Notes: a model not told the origin generated them from the sequence alone. A stretch of 64,000 nt of DNA from Korobacter sp963703075 (GCA_963703075.1 OY969786.1:3534001-3598000), one strand, 5' to 3'. Shown: positions 8,513 to 18,269, counted from the first letter of the stretch. Translations and numbers: made by a program.

Positions 8513-10798
8513 ATGATCGACCAGACCATTTCGCACTACCGCATCGTCGAAAAACTCGGCGGCGGTGGCATGGGCGTGGTGTACAAGGCCGAAGACACGC
8601 GCCTTCGCCGCTTCGTCGCCCTCAAGTTCCTGCCCACCGATGTGGCGCGCGATCCGCAAGCCCTGGCCCGGTTTCAGCGTGAGGCCCAGGCCGCCTCCGC
8701 TCTCAATCACCCGAACATCTGCACCATCCACGACATTGGGGAAGAAAACGGACAGGCCTTCATCGCCATGGAGTTTCTCGATGGCATGACCCTGAAGCAC
8801 CGCATCAGTGGCCATCCCATCGAGATGGAAGAGCTTCTGCCGATCGCTGTAGAGATCGCTGACGCCCTCGACGCCGCCCATGCCGCCGGTATCGTCCATC
8901 GCGACATCAAGCCGGCCAATATCTTTCTCACCAAGCGCGGCCACGCAAAGATCCTCGACTTCGGCCTCGCCAAGGTCGCCTCCACCGCCACCGCCGCGCA
9001 GGTCGCCACCGCGAATACGATGTCAGTGGTTCGCGAAGAGGACCTCACCAGCCCCGGCAGCACTCTCGGTACTGTTGCCTACATGTCTCCCGAGCAGGTT
9101 CGCGCCAAGGACCTCGACGCCCGGACCGACGTCTTCAGCTTCGGTGTCGTCCTCTACGAGATGGCGACCGGCGTTCTTCCGTTTCAGGGGGAAAGCTCCG
9201 GTGTCATCTTCAAGAACATTCTCGACGCTACGCCGACGGCGATGGTCCGCCTCAATCCAGCCGTGCCCGTCGAGTTTGAGCGCATCGTCAACAAGGCGCT
9301 GGAAAAGGATCGCGAGCTCCGCTACCAGAGCGCTGCCGAACTCCGCGCCGATCTAAAGCGTATCCAGCGCGCCAGCGATTCCGTCCGCAGCGGCGTCTCC
9401 GCTCCCGTGGTGCAGCAACCACGTCGCTCCAATCGCCTACGTATGATCGTCGGCGCCGCCATTATTGCCGCCGCGCTCATTGCCGCCGCCTTCATCGAGA
9501 AAGGTTCCAGTCGTTCCGGCGGATCGAGCGCCGCCGGCGGTATCAAGCCGTCCATCGCCGTTCTCCCGCTCAAGAATCTCAGCGCCGAGAACGACAACTA
9601 CTTCAGCGATGGCATGACCGACGAGATCACGACCAAGCTGTCGAAAATCCAGGGCGTGGATGTCGCCGCCCACTCCGCCGCGGTCGCCGCCAAGGGCAGT
9701 CCTTCTGAAATCAGCAAGGAGCTCGGGGTCCGGTATTTATTGGAAGGCACCGTGCGCAAGGCTGGCGACGAGGTCCGCATCAACGTCCACTTAACCGACG
9801 CCAACACCGGCTTCCAGGTCTGGGCCGACGACTTCACCGGAGAAATGAAAGACGTCTTCTCCCTTCAGGAGCAGACCGCGGTCAAGATCGCCGAGTCGCT
9901 CAATCTCAAGCTCACGCCACAGGAGCAGCAGGCGATCCAGCACCGTTACACGCAAAACCCGCAGGCTTACGATGCCTACCTGCGCGGCCAGGCACTGACC
10001 AATTCTTTCGACAACAAAGAATCTCTCGAAGCTGCCAGCAAGAACTTCGAGCAGGCCCTCAGCCTCGATCCCGACTACTCTTCCGCGATTGCCGGCCTGG
10101 CGTGGGTGGAAGGCCAGATCTATCGCAACGTCGACTCCAACCCCGAGCATCTGGAGCGCGCCGAGAAGTTTGCGCAGCGCGCGATCGCCATAGCGCCCGA
10201 TTCCGCCGACACCCACCTCGCCCTCGGCACCATCGCTGCCGATAAATACGACTACGCCACCGCCTCCCGCGAATTCCGCCGCGCCACCGAACTCGACCCA
10301 GACAGCGGATATGCCGCCGATCTTCTCTCGTGGTCGCTCTGTTACATGCAACCGCCGGACCCCATCGGGGCCGAACAGGCCGCTCGCAAGGCGCTCCGCC
10401 TCCAGGCCTCGATCTACCCCGCCTATTATCATCTCGGCCGCGCGCTGCTCTTACAGAAGCGCTACCCCGAGGCCCTGGCCGCTTTCGAGCAGATGCGCCA
10501 ACTCAGTCGCAGTTCCAACACCGCCGACCTCGGTGATGCCCAAGTCTATCTTGCCCAAGGTGATACGGCCAAGGCACTTGAAAGGCTGGCGCATAATTTC
10601 CCGCCCTCCGCCATCAGCTACTACTGGCTCGCCGCCGCCTACGCCGCCAAGGGCGACACCGCCAAAACCCTCGCCACCCTGCAGCTTTCCTTCAACGCCG
10701 GCTTCAGGGACTTCACCGCCATCGACAACAGCCCGTACTTCGACGGGCTGCGCAACGACGCAAAATTTCAGGATTTGATCAAAAAATATAAGAAGTAG
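8513..10798 (+). CDS. Membrane Ser/Thr protein kinase with TolB-like and TPR output domains
   Basis: 761-residue Hanks-type kinase. Kinase domain (about 9-285): glycine loop GGGGMGVVY, Lys38 in VALKF, HRDIKPAN at 129-136, DFG at 149-151 and GTVAYMSPEQ; all catalytic residues are present, so it should be active. A single transmembrane helix (about 311-328) follows an Arg-rich stretch, so the kinase is cytoplasmic and the rest extracytoplasmic. Then a TolB/adenylate-cyclase-associated domain (IAVLPLKNLSAENDNYFSDG, about 345-480) and several TPR repeats to the end. This architecture is abundant in Acidobacteria; the signal sensed is unknown. Its stop abuts the stop of the next, convergent gene. 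Confidence 0.93.
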   Translation: MIDQTISHYRIVEKLGGGGMGVVYKAEDTRLRRFVALKFLPTDVARDPQALARFQREAQAASALNHPNICTIHDIGEENGQAFIAMEFLDGMTLKHRISGHPIEMEELLPIAVEIADALDAAHAAGIVHRDIKPANIFLTKRGHAKILDFGLAKVASTATAAQVATANTMSVVREEDLTSPGSTLGTVAYMSPEQVRAKDLDARTDVFSFGVVLYEMATGVLPFQGESSGVIFKNILDATPTAMVRLNPAVPVEFERIVNKALEKDRELRYQSAAELRADLKRIQRASDSVRSGVSAPVVQQPRRSNRLRMIVGAAIIAAALIAAAFIEKGSSRSGGSSAAGGIKPSIAVLPLKNLSAENDNYFSDGMTDEITTKLSKIQGVDVAAHSAAVAAKGSPSEISKELGVRYLLEGTVRKAGDEVRINVHLTDANTGFQVWADDFTGEMKDVFSLQEQTAVKIAESLNLKLTPQEQQAIQHRYTQNPQAYDAYLRGQALTNSFDNKESLEAASKNFEQALSLDPDYSSAIAGLAWVEGQIYRNVDSNPEHLERAEKFAQRAIAIAPDSADTHLALGTIAADKYDYATASREFRRATELDPDSGYAADLLSWSLCYMQPPDPIGAEQAARKALRLQASIYPAYYHLGRALLLQKRYPEALAAFEQMRQLSRSSNTADLGDAQVYLAQGDTAKALERLAHNFPPSAISYYWLAAAYAAKGDTAKTLATLQLSFNAGFRDFTAIDNSPYFDGLRNDAKFQDLIKKYKK

Positions 10799-11653
10799 TT
10801 ATCCCGCGCGATGGGCGGTCTTCTGGCCGTACACACCGACGCTCATTTCCATACCCTCGGCCGCCGCGCGCACTTTGGGATAGTAATCACGCGCCGCCTT
10901 CACCACTGAATCGATGCAGGCATCGTCGTGGTCGGGGTCGTGATGAAACAGCACCAACTCCTTCGCGCCGCTTTCCATCACGATGTTCACCGCTTCGCGC
11001 CAGTGGCTGTGACCCCATCCGATCTTCTTCGCCGCATACTCATCCGGCAGGTATTGAGCGTCGTAAATCAGGATGTCCGCGCCCTCCGCGAGCTTGCGAA
11101 CGTTCTTGTCGAACACCGGATGGCCCGGTTCGTTGTCCGTGGCATAGACCAGGATGCCTTCATCGGTCTCCATGCGAAAACCGAGGCAGCCCTGCGGATG
11201 GTTCAGCCACATCGACTGGATGGTGCAGTCATCGAAGGCAATGCGATCTTCGTCGATATCGTAAAAGCTGCGATGCGCCGCCATCTGGGTCATGTCGACC
11301 GGAAAGTACGGGTCCGTCATCTGCTCTTCGATGGCGCGCTGCAATCCGCGTGAACGGTTCGAGGAGTGGAAGTAGAAGAAATTGTCTTCCCGGTCGTAGA
11401 GCGGCTTGAAAAAAGGAATGCCCTGGATGTGGTCCCAGTGAAAATGGGAGATGAATACGTGCGTTTGGATACCTTTGCCCGCGAACTCCTCGCCCAGTTG
11501 TTTGCCGAGGTTGCGGAAGCCCGTGCCGCAGTCAAAGATAAAAATCTGGCCATTGACCCGTACCTCGACACACGAGGTATTCCCGCCGTAGCGCATGTTC
11601 TCGAGTTGTGGCGTTGGCGTCGACCCGCGGACGCCCCAGAACTTGATCTGCAT
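10799..11653 (-). CDS. Metallo-beta-lactamase-fold hydrolase
   Basis: 284-residue MBL-fold enzyme with the metal motif SHFHWDHIQG (about residues 74-83), further metal ligands in HPQGC and DNEPGH and in FHHDPDHDD. The N-terminal MQIKFWGVRGSTPTP is typical of the PhnP/cyclic-nucleotide-phosphodiesterase-like branch often found near signalling proteins. The substrate is not evident. A GAGG site precedes the ATG at 11653. The stop codon is directly adjacent to that of the convergent kinase. Confidence 0.88.
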   Translation of the reverse strand: MQIKFWGVRGSTPTPQLENMRYGGNTSCVEVRVNGQIFIFDCGTGFRNLGKQLGEEFAGKGIQTHVFISHFHWDHIQGIPFFKPLYDREDNFFYFHSSNRSRGLQRAIEEQMTDPYFPVDMTQMAAHRSFYDIDEDRIAFDDCTIQSMWLNHPQGCLGFRMETDEGILVYATDNEPGHPVFDKNVRKLAEGADILIYDAQYLPDEYAAKKIGWGHSHWREAVNIVMESGAKELVLFHHDPDHDDACIDSVVKAARDYYPKVRAAAEGMEMSVGVYGQKTAHRAG

Positions 11654-11785
11654 CAGCCTCGTCTGCCAGACAATGTTTTATCGGCGAAATGAAAGCGAGA
11701 GTATAGCTTAAGCCCAGGCGACCTCCAACCCAGCATCGGACCGTGTACTAATTCCTGTTGCGCCGCGACCCGCGTCCACCCCACG

Positions 11786-11791
11786 TATAAT
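11786..11791 (+). promoter_or_regulatory. -10 element of trpE, leaderless arrangement
   Basis: A perfect TATAAT ends nine bases before the trpE ATG, so transcription should start within about three bases of the start codon. No well-placed -35 is visible. Confidence 0.5.
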
Positions 11792-11800
11792 GGCCCTTCC

Positions 11801-13271
11801 ATGAGCCTGCCGGACTTCACAACTTTCTCGCAGATGGCGCGTGAAGCCACGCTGATCCCGGTCACCCGCACCATCTCCGCCGACTTGCTCACTCCGGTCT
11901 CGGCTTTCCTGGCGCTCGCGGCGCGCGAGCCGTATTCGTTCTTGCTCGAGTCGGTCGAAGGAGGCGAGCGCATCGGCCGCTATACCTTCCTCGGCATTCG
12001 TCCTTATATGGTTGTGAGTGGCCGTGGCAACGAAGTCACTGTGCGCCGCGGCAAGAAGGTCGAGAAGCAAAGTCTTAGCCTGCTTGAGACTCTGCGAGCG
12101 GCGCTCCGCGAGCACACGCCGGCCAACCTACCCGGACTCCCTCCCTTCACCGGCGGGGCTGTCGGCTACTTCGCCTACGACGCCGTGCGCCATTTCGAGC
12201 GGCTGCCGTCGACGGCGAAAGACGACCTTCAACTTCCCGACGGCGTCTTCATGTTCTACGACCGTCTGCTGGCCTTCGATCACCTGCGCCATCAGTTGCA
12301 CATTATCGCCGCCGCCGATGTGCGCAACGAGAAGCCCCGCGCCGCCTACGATCGCGCGGTGGCCGACATCGACGAGCTGGAAAAGAAACTCGTCTCCGGC
12401 CTGCGCATTCGCCGCCTCAGCCCCGAACAGAAGCCGCGGAAAATCAAGCTGCACGCTCGCACCAAGCCGGAAGACTTTCTCCGCAGCGTGAAGACTGCTA
12501 AGGAGTACATCGCTGCCGGCGACATCTTCCAGGTCGTGCTCTCGCAACGCCTCGATTTCCCGCTTCCCGCCGCGCCCATCGATATCTATCGGTCGCTGCG
12601 CACCGTGAACCCGTCTCCTTATATGTACTTTCTGCGGATGGACGATCTCGAGGTGCTCGGCTCTTCGCCGGAAATGCTGGTAAAGGTCAGCAATCGCGCG
12701 TTGGAGTACCGGCCTATCGCCGGGACCTATAAACGCGGGGCTACGCCGGAAGAAGATGCGAGGCTCGAACAACACCTGCGCACCAACGAGAAGGAGCGCG
12801 CCGAGCACGTGATGCTCGTCGACCTTGGGCGCAATGATCTCGGGCGGGTCAGCGAATATGGCAGCGTGCGCGTGAAAAACCTGATGTACGTGGAACGCTA
12901 TTCGCACGTCATGCACCTGGTATCGGCGCTCGAAGGCAAGCTGCGCATCGATCTCGATGCGCTCGATGCCTTCGCTGCCTGCTTTCCCGCCGGCACCCTG
13001 AGCGGCGCCCCCAAGGTGCGCGCCATGGAGATCATCGAAGAACTTGAGCCCACCCGCCGCGGAGTGTATGGAGGCTCGGTTCGTCTATGCCGACTTCGCC
13101 GGCAATCTCGACTCCTGCATCGCCATCCGCACCATGGTTGTGAAGAACAAGCGTGCTTACGTGCAAGCCGGCGCCGGCATCGTAGCCGACTCCGATCCGC
13201 AAAGCGAGTTCCAGGAATGCCGGAACAAAGCGCAAGCCGTAGTTCGCGCGGCCGAGCTCGCCGGAAGATAA
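11801..13271 (+). CDS. trpE: Anthranilate synthase component I (frame broken near 13080)
   Basis: Converts chorismate and ammonia to anthranilate in tryptophan synthesis. N-terminal part carries the Trp feedback element LLES (about residue 47); the chorismate-binding part shows DIFQVVLSQR, PIAGTYKRG, LVDLGRNDLGRV and AGTLSGAPKVRAMEII. After RRGVYGGS (about residue 427) the frame must move by one base: the next frame gives FVYADFAGNLDSCIAIRT and QAGAGIVADSDP, which are the conserved end of TrpE. Dropping one base at about 13079-13084 restores the family sequence. Without it the frame runs to 13300 with unrelated sequence. Confidence 0.9.
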
Positions 13272-13334
13272 CTTCCACTCTATCCGCTAACCAAGGCTAG
13301 ACTATCGCCGTCTTTTACTGCGCAAGGAGACTCT

Positions 13335-15126
13335 ATGCTCTTCCGCAGCACTCTAGTCTTCGCAACTCTATCCGCACTGTGCTGCTCTGCACAGGATCCT
13401 AAGATCACTATGATTCCGCCCAGCTCTTCTGCGCAATCTTCAACAAAAGTGGACGCGGAAGAGCAAAAGAAGATCGTTGCACTGTGGCGCGACCGGGCCG
13501 AACGCTTCACTGCTGCTGCCCGAGAGGACGAATGGCGCATCGGGGTGCAGCGCCCAGTGCTGGAGGCGCGGCTTGCACAGGCCTGGTGGAAGGTGGATCC
13601 GCTTCGCGCGGGATCGTGGCTACAGGGCGCGGTGGAAGAAGTTACGACAGACCACCGGAATGAGCCGGATGAGATACGCGACAAGCGCCTCCAAGCGACC
13701 TTATCCGTGTTCCGCATCTGCGTATATCTCAAGCAGGGCAAATATGTACGAAAGATCCTGGACTCGCTCGTCGCTGCAGCCAAAGACTCCGGCTACGATC
13801 CTAAGCGCCACAACTCTCCGGTGGTAGCCAACCTAACTGGCTCGATCATGGCCGCGGCTATCGATATCGGCCGCGAAGATCCGGCTCGCGCGGAAGATAT
13901 GGCGACCCTGCTGATCCAGTTTCACAGCGGCGGCTATTTTAACAACGTGAACGGATTCATTCGTGTGAAGGATCCGCAGGCCGCCGACAAGCTATTCAGC
14001 AACGCGCTCGATACCGCCGCCGACTCCCGCGATTACAACATGATGTATTCCCTCATGCAGGATGCCTTTCCATTCTTCTCCAACCCCGGCACCTACTGCT
14101 TCCGACGCCGAGAAAGAGCTCGTCATCAGCAAGGCGGGCGCCATGCTGAGCCAGCCTTTCGCTTCCGACCAGGATCGCCAGGATTTTTGCCAGGAGGCGC
14201 CGCTGATTGCCAATCATTTGCTGCCCTATCTGGCACCTTCGCAACAAGGCGTAGTGCAATCTTCGATACAAAGCTGCCCCGCGAAGTCGGAAGACCAGGA
14301 CCGCGGCGATGATCCGGACCAGTGCAACACCGCGGATGCTTGCCTCAAGCTGGCGGACACGGCCAAGACAACCGAGCAGCGCGCCGGGTACAAGTCCCTC
14401 GCTGCCACCGAAGCCCGCGGTGAGAACGATTCCGTCAGAGCCCTCAGCATTCTCGACTCGCTGACGCCGGAGGAGCGCGAGTGGGTTCCCGACTGGGTGA
14501 ACGACTACTGGCTCTGTGGATCGGAAGCGATGAATCAACTCTACAAGGACCACGATAGCCAGGGCATCCAGCGCTTGATCGATCGTGCTCCCGATCCCTA
14601 TCGGGCGCAGATGGTCATCGACCTCGATCAGGTCCCGGAGGTTCGCCAAGATAAGCCTTACGCAACCTCAATGCTGCTCGAGGCCCATCGCATTCTGGAA
14701 AAATTTCCCACCGACAATCCCTTGACCTACCTGCTCCTGTGCAATCTCTATGCTGAGCTCCTGCCCGCACAGGCACCGCAGGTTTTTGGATTCGCTGTCG
14801 AGCAGCTGAATCACATCGAGTACCGGGATCCAAGGAAGGAGCAACAAAAAGCGAAAGAGCTGGGTAAAGAGAGACCGCTTTTCCAGTGGGCAAAGCCCGG
14901 TCAATGGATCCAGCCGGTCGAGATCAACCCAGCCCTTCTTGAAGAGGACGAGCCGTTCGTGACCGCGGCCATCAAATCGGTACAGGATCCTGAAACCCGC
15001 ATCGGGTTTCGGCTGACCTTCCTGCGCTATTCGCTCAAACGCTATCAACAGGAGTTGCAGAAAGGCGCGAAAGAATCATCGCCGTCGCCGAAGAACGTCG
15101 CGGTGCAGAAAGAAAGTCGGAAGTGA
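13335..15126 (+). CDS. Secreted helical hypothetical protein (frame broken near 14093)
   Basis: Begins with a signal peptide (MLFRSTLVFATLSALCCSAQ) and AAGGAG ribosome site. The chain is alpha-helical, TPR-like in flavour, ending in a Lys-rich tail. The first frame covers residues to about 252 (DAFPFFSNPGT), then the protein resumes one base on with TASDAEKELVISKAGAML and continues to 15126; taken alone the first frame ends in an implausible Arg-rich stretch at 14312. Joined length about 596 residues. No known family is recognised. It sits between trpE and the oppositely oriented trpG, and its stop abuts that of trpG. Confidence 0.7.
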
Positions 15127-15702
15127 TTAGATCTCCAGGAAATTCTTGATCAATTGTTTGCCGTCGCTGGTGAGCACGCTTTCCGGATGGAACTGCACGC
15201 CCTCGACCGCGAAGCGCTTGTGCCTTAATCCCATGATCACGGAATTTCCGTCCGCGTCCTGGGTCCGCGCGCTCACTTCCAACTCCTCCGGCAGGTCGCG
15301 CTCGCGCACAATCAGCGAGTGATAGCGGGTGGCCGTCATGGGCGACCGCATGCCGTGAAAAATGGTCTTCCCATCGTGCTCAACCTGGCTTGTCTTGCCA
15401 TGCATCAAGTGCTTGGCGCGCACGACTTTTCCGCCGAATGCCTCGCCAATCGCCTGGTGGCCCAGGCATACCCCCAGCACCGGGCCCTTGCCTGCGAAAT
15501 GCTGGATCACCTTAATACTGATGCCCGCCTCGGCCGGGGTGCACGGACCCGGCGAAACCACGATCCGCTCCGGCTCCAGCGCTTCGATCTCTTCCACAGT
15601 GATCTGGTCATTACGGCGCACCTCGATTTTTGCCCCGAGCTCGCCGAGATATTGCACCAGGTTGTAGGTGAAGGAGTCGTAGTTGTCGAGAACGAAAATC
15701 AT
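15127..15702 (-). CDS. trpG: Anthranilate synthase component II, glutamine amidotransferase
   Basis: Class I glutamine amidotransferase of 191 residues that supplies ammonia to TrpE (and, as PabA, possibly to aminodeoxychorismate synthase). Motifs: DNYDSFTYNLVQYLG at the N-terminus, nucleophile Cys in GVCLGHQ (about residue 79), GKTS after it, and the His/Glu pair in FHPESVLT. Unusual context: on the opposite strand from trpE and separated from it by a hypothetical gene. Confidence 0.95.
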   Translation of the reverse strand: MIFVLDNYDSFTYNLVQYLGELGAKIEVRRNDQITVEEIEALEPERIVVSPGPCTPAEAGISIKVIQHFAGKGPVLGVCLGHQAIGEAFGGKVVRAKHLMHGKTSQVEHDGKTIFHGMRSPMTATRYHSLIVRERDLPEELEVSARTQDADGNSVIMGLRHKRFAVEGVQFHPESVLTSDGKQLIKNFLEI

Positions 15703-15785
15703 GTGTTTTCAGTCTAGCCGATATGCAACTTTTTGCAGCAAAAACGCCGCCACGGAATTTGCGATGCGCGCATCCGGCTTCTCTC

Positions 15786-15815
15786 TTGACAGTTTGGTGC
15801 TCGCAAGGAGATGCT
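15786..15815 (+). promoter_or_regulatory. Possible promoter of PilZ gene
   Basis: A perfect TTGACA (15786-15791) lies about 45 bases before the PilZ ATG; the -10 after 17-18 bases (AGATGC/GATGCT) is poor. Confidence 0.35.
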
Positions 15816-15835
15816 AGCCAGCACTTGGAGTAAGC

Positions 15836-16168
15836 ATGCTCGTCCCACATCAGGAACTTCGCGCAACTCGCCGCTTCAATCTTCGGCTGCCCGTCGAAGT
15901 GAAATACGCTACCGATAGCCCGCGAAATGCGAAGGCCCACACACGCGACGTCAGCTCGCGCGGCATCTGCTTTTACTTCGACACTGAAATTCAACCCGGA
16001 TCCGACATCGAGTTCACCCTCACGCTTCCTCCCGAGATCACCCTCACCGAGAGCATTCGCGTGCGCTGCAAAGGTAAAGTGGTGCGGGTTGAGCCGGCAC
16101 CGAATCCCGGCGGAAAACTCGGGATCGCCGCCACCATCCAGCATTACGAATTTGTCGCCGAGAAGTAA
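15836..16168 (+). CDS. PilZ domain protein
   Basis: 110-residue single PilZ domain. The c-di-GMP switch is well preserved: RRFNLR (about residues 12-17, RxxxR type) and DVSSRGICF (about 38-46, DxSxxG). GGAG ribosome site at the ATG. Predicted cytoplasmic receptor for c-di-GMP; the diguanylate cyclase 1 kb downstream is on the other strand. Effector partner unknown. Confidence 0.85.
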   Translation: MLVPHQELRATRRFNLRLPVEVKYATDSPRNAKAHTRDVSSRGICFYFDTEIQPGSDIEFTLTLPPEITLTESIRVRCKGKVVRVEPAPNPGGKLGIAATIQHYEFVAEK

Positions 16169-16262
16169 TCGCCGCCTCACCCCCCAATGAAACACCATGA
16201 ATTCCGGCGCGTCGCGCTCGGCTTTGGCGAAGCCATGTAAACTGGGGGCGTACTGGTACTCC

Positions 16263-17165
16263 ATGCCGCTGCGATTTCGCAAGCTCCTGGTCCTGACCGT
16301 TGCCGTTGCGCCGCTCATCGCTCGCGCCCAGGCACCCGTAGGCGAACTCTATTCCACCACCGCCCAAGTTCGTGGATCAGTCACCCTCGCCGGCGGGGGA
16401 ACGACCGTCCTCAGCGGCTCTTCCATCTCTGCCGGAGAGCAGACTGCTCGGCTGCAGTTGAATCGCGGTGGCAATCTCGATATTTGCACTGGCACCTCGG
16501 TCGCGGTCAGCGCCTCGGCCAACGGTCGTGACTTGATGCTCAGCTTCGGCTCGGGGAGTATCGAGTCGCGCTACGCGATGACTGCCTCGTCCGACAGCAT
16601 CATTACTCCTGATCTCCGCCTCGTCATCACTGGTCCCGGAGAGTTCGATTTGGACGTTGCCATCACCCCAGCGGGCGATACCTGCGTGCGCTCGCACCGC
16701 GACAGCACCGGCGGCGTGATCGTCAATGAACAGATGGGCGATGGCACCTACCAGGTCAAGCCATCCGACTCCGTTCTGTTCCGCAAGGGCCGTATCGCCG
16801 ATGCCATCCCAAATCCTCCCGGAGTGAACTGCGGCTGTCCCGCTCCGAAGGCCGCCGTGCGGCAAACCGAAGTCGCGGAGGAAGCGCCACCTACTGCACC
16901 TGCTCCGGTTGTTCCGGCGCCCGCAGCACCTCCACCGATGGAGACGACAGAGGCATCCGCCCAGCACCTCGTCGCCGACGCGCCTTTCGTCTTTAACGCC
17001 GACACTCCTCCCGCGCCGGTTTTGACCACCCGCGTGATGCGGCTCCATGTCGAAACGAAAAATTCCTTTACCGGTTTCCATCCGGACGTGCAGCCGCCGC
17101 CCACGGCGGCAAAGCCGCCCCACAAGGGCTTTTGGCACCGCATCGGAAGAGCTTTGTTTGGATAG
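16263..17165 (+). CDS. Exported FecR-like protein with Pro/Ala-rich linker
   Basis: About 300 residues. Signal peptide MPLRFRKLLVLTVAVAPLIARAQA directs export; the start at 16263 is chosen for this reason although the frame opens at 16197. The region about 35-165 resembles a FecR-type domain (AGEQTARLQLNRGG, SVAVSASANG, RLVITGPGEFDLDV). After NCGCPAPKA comes an Ala/Pro-rich stretch and a basic end (KGFWHRIGRALFG). Probably periplasmic or wall-associated. FecR assignment is by pattern and moderate. Stop abuts the convergent GGDEF gene. Confidence 0.72.
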   Translation: MPLRFRKLLVLTVAVAPLIARAQAPVGELYSTTAQVRGSVTLAGGGTTVLSGSSISAGEQTARLQLNRGGNLDICTGTSVAVSASANGRDLMLSFGSGSIESRYAMTASSDSIITPDLRLVITGPGEFDLDVAITPAGDTCVRSHRDSTGGVIVNEQMGDGTYQVKPSDSVLFRKGRIADAIPNPPGVNCGCPAPKAAVRQTEVAEEAPPTAPAPVVPAPAAPPPMETTEASAQHLVADAPFVFNADTPPAPVLTTRVMRLHVETKNSFTGFHPDVQPPPTAAKPPHKGFWHRIGRALFG

Positions 17166-18269
17166 TTAGGAAACCTGCTTGCGCGCTTTCAAGGATGAGA
17201 ACGCGATCACCTGGTTGCGGCCTTGGCTCTTGGCCGCATAGAGAGCGGAATCCGCTGCCTCGATCAGGTCACGTTTGGTCTGGGCGTCTTGATCGAAGAT
17301 CGCCACCCCTATACTGATCGTCAGGTGCTCCACCTGGCGCGGTGACCCGGCAAAGAACTTAGATTGCTCCACTCCGCGCCGCACACGATTGGCAACCTGC
17401 ATCGCGCCTGCCGTGTTGGTCTCCGGCAGCACGATCACGAATTCTTCGCCGCCGTAACGCGCCGCCGTATCGACTTCGCGCATATCCTTCATGAGCACAG
17501 CGGAAACATCGCGCAGCACTTGGTCGCCCACGTGATGGCCGTAGGTATCGTTGAGCGCCTTGAAGTGGTCGATGTCGATCATCAGCAGCGCAATCGGGGT
17601 CTGCTTGCGGCCCGCGCGCTTGATCTCGAGTTCTAACTGCTGTTCGAAGTAGCCGCGAGTTTTGAGACCGGTGAGAAAATCGGTAAAAGCGAAGCGAATC
17701 AGCCCTTCATTTTCATAGTCACGCGTCAGTTGGTTCTCTGCGACCAGCGTCAGCATCCAGAACAGTTGCGCATCTTCCCGAGTGAACGCGTTATGTTCCG
17801 CCGCGAACAACTGCATCGTACCGATCACCTTGTTGCTCACCACCAACGGCACGATCAAGGCCGAGCGCACGTCCAGGCCTTCCAGCGTCGCATCCGCTTG
17901 TAAGTTGTGTCCGTGCGTCACCAGCAGCGGGCGTCCGTAACGGGTGGCCCAGAAATTGAAAATGTTGCCGCGCACATAGGGCTCAGCCGTCGCGCCATCC
18001 ACCCCACTTGCCAGGCGCAAACGGACCTGCTCACTCTCTTCTTCCCAGAAGTACACCAGGGATTTGTCGAAAAAAGCGATTTCAGCCGCGAAATCCAGCA
18101 GCATGTTGAGCGTGGCTTCCAGCTGGATCTGCAAACCACCCAGCATGCTGAGCCGAAGGATGACATTCACTTCGCGCCAACGCCGCTGCACGGTGAGTTG
18201 ATCGAGTTCCGAAAACACTTCGACTACGAATTGTTCCGGTGGAACCGAGTCCGGGATATCAGTAAGCAT
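17166..18269 (-). CDS. GAF-GGDEF diguanylate cyclase
   Basis: Makes c-di-GMP from two GTP. N-terminal half resembles a GAF domain (about residues 35-190: SALIVPLVVSNKVIGTMQLF). The C-terminal GGDEF domain has FKALNDTYGHHVGDQVL, the active RYGGEEF signature and an intact inhibitory I-site REVD five residues before it, so it should be active and product-inhibited. No transmembrane segment. ATG at 18269 is chosen; an upstream TTG at 18314 is possible. Confidence 0.93.
   Translation of the reverse strand: MLTDIPDSVPPEQFVVEVFSELDQLTVQRRWREVNVILRLSMLGGLQIQLEATLNMLLDFAAEIAFFDKSLVYFWEEESEQVRLRLASGVDGATAEPYVRGNIFNFWATRYGRPLLVTHGHNLQADATLEGLDVRSALIVPLVVSNKVIGTMQLFAAEHNAFTREDAQLFWMLTLVAENQLTRDYENEGLIRFAFTDFLTGLKTRGYFEQQLELEIKRAGRKQTPIALLMIDIDHFKALNDTYGHHVGDQVLRDVSAVLMKDMREVDTAARYGGEEFVIVLPETNTAGAMQVANRVRRGVEQSKFFAGSPRQVEHLTISIGVAIFDQDAQTKRDLIEAADSALYAAKSQGRNQVIAFSSLKARKQVS

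Noticed and set aside
13060..13090. Programmed ribosomal frameshift in trpE
   Set aside because: No slippery heptamer, stop or stimulatory hairpin; many other genes in the window show the same kind of break.
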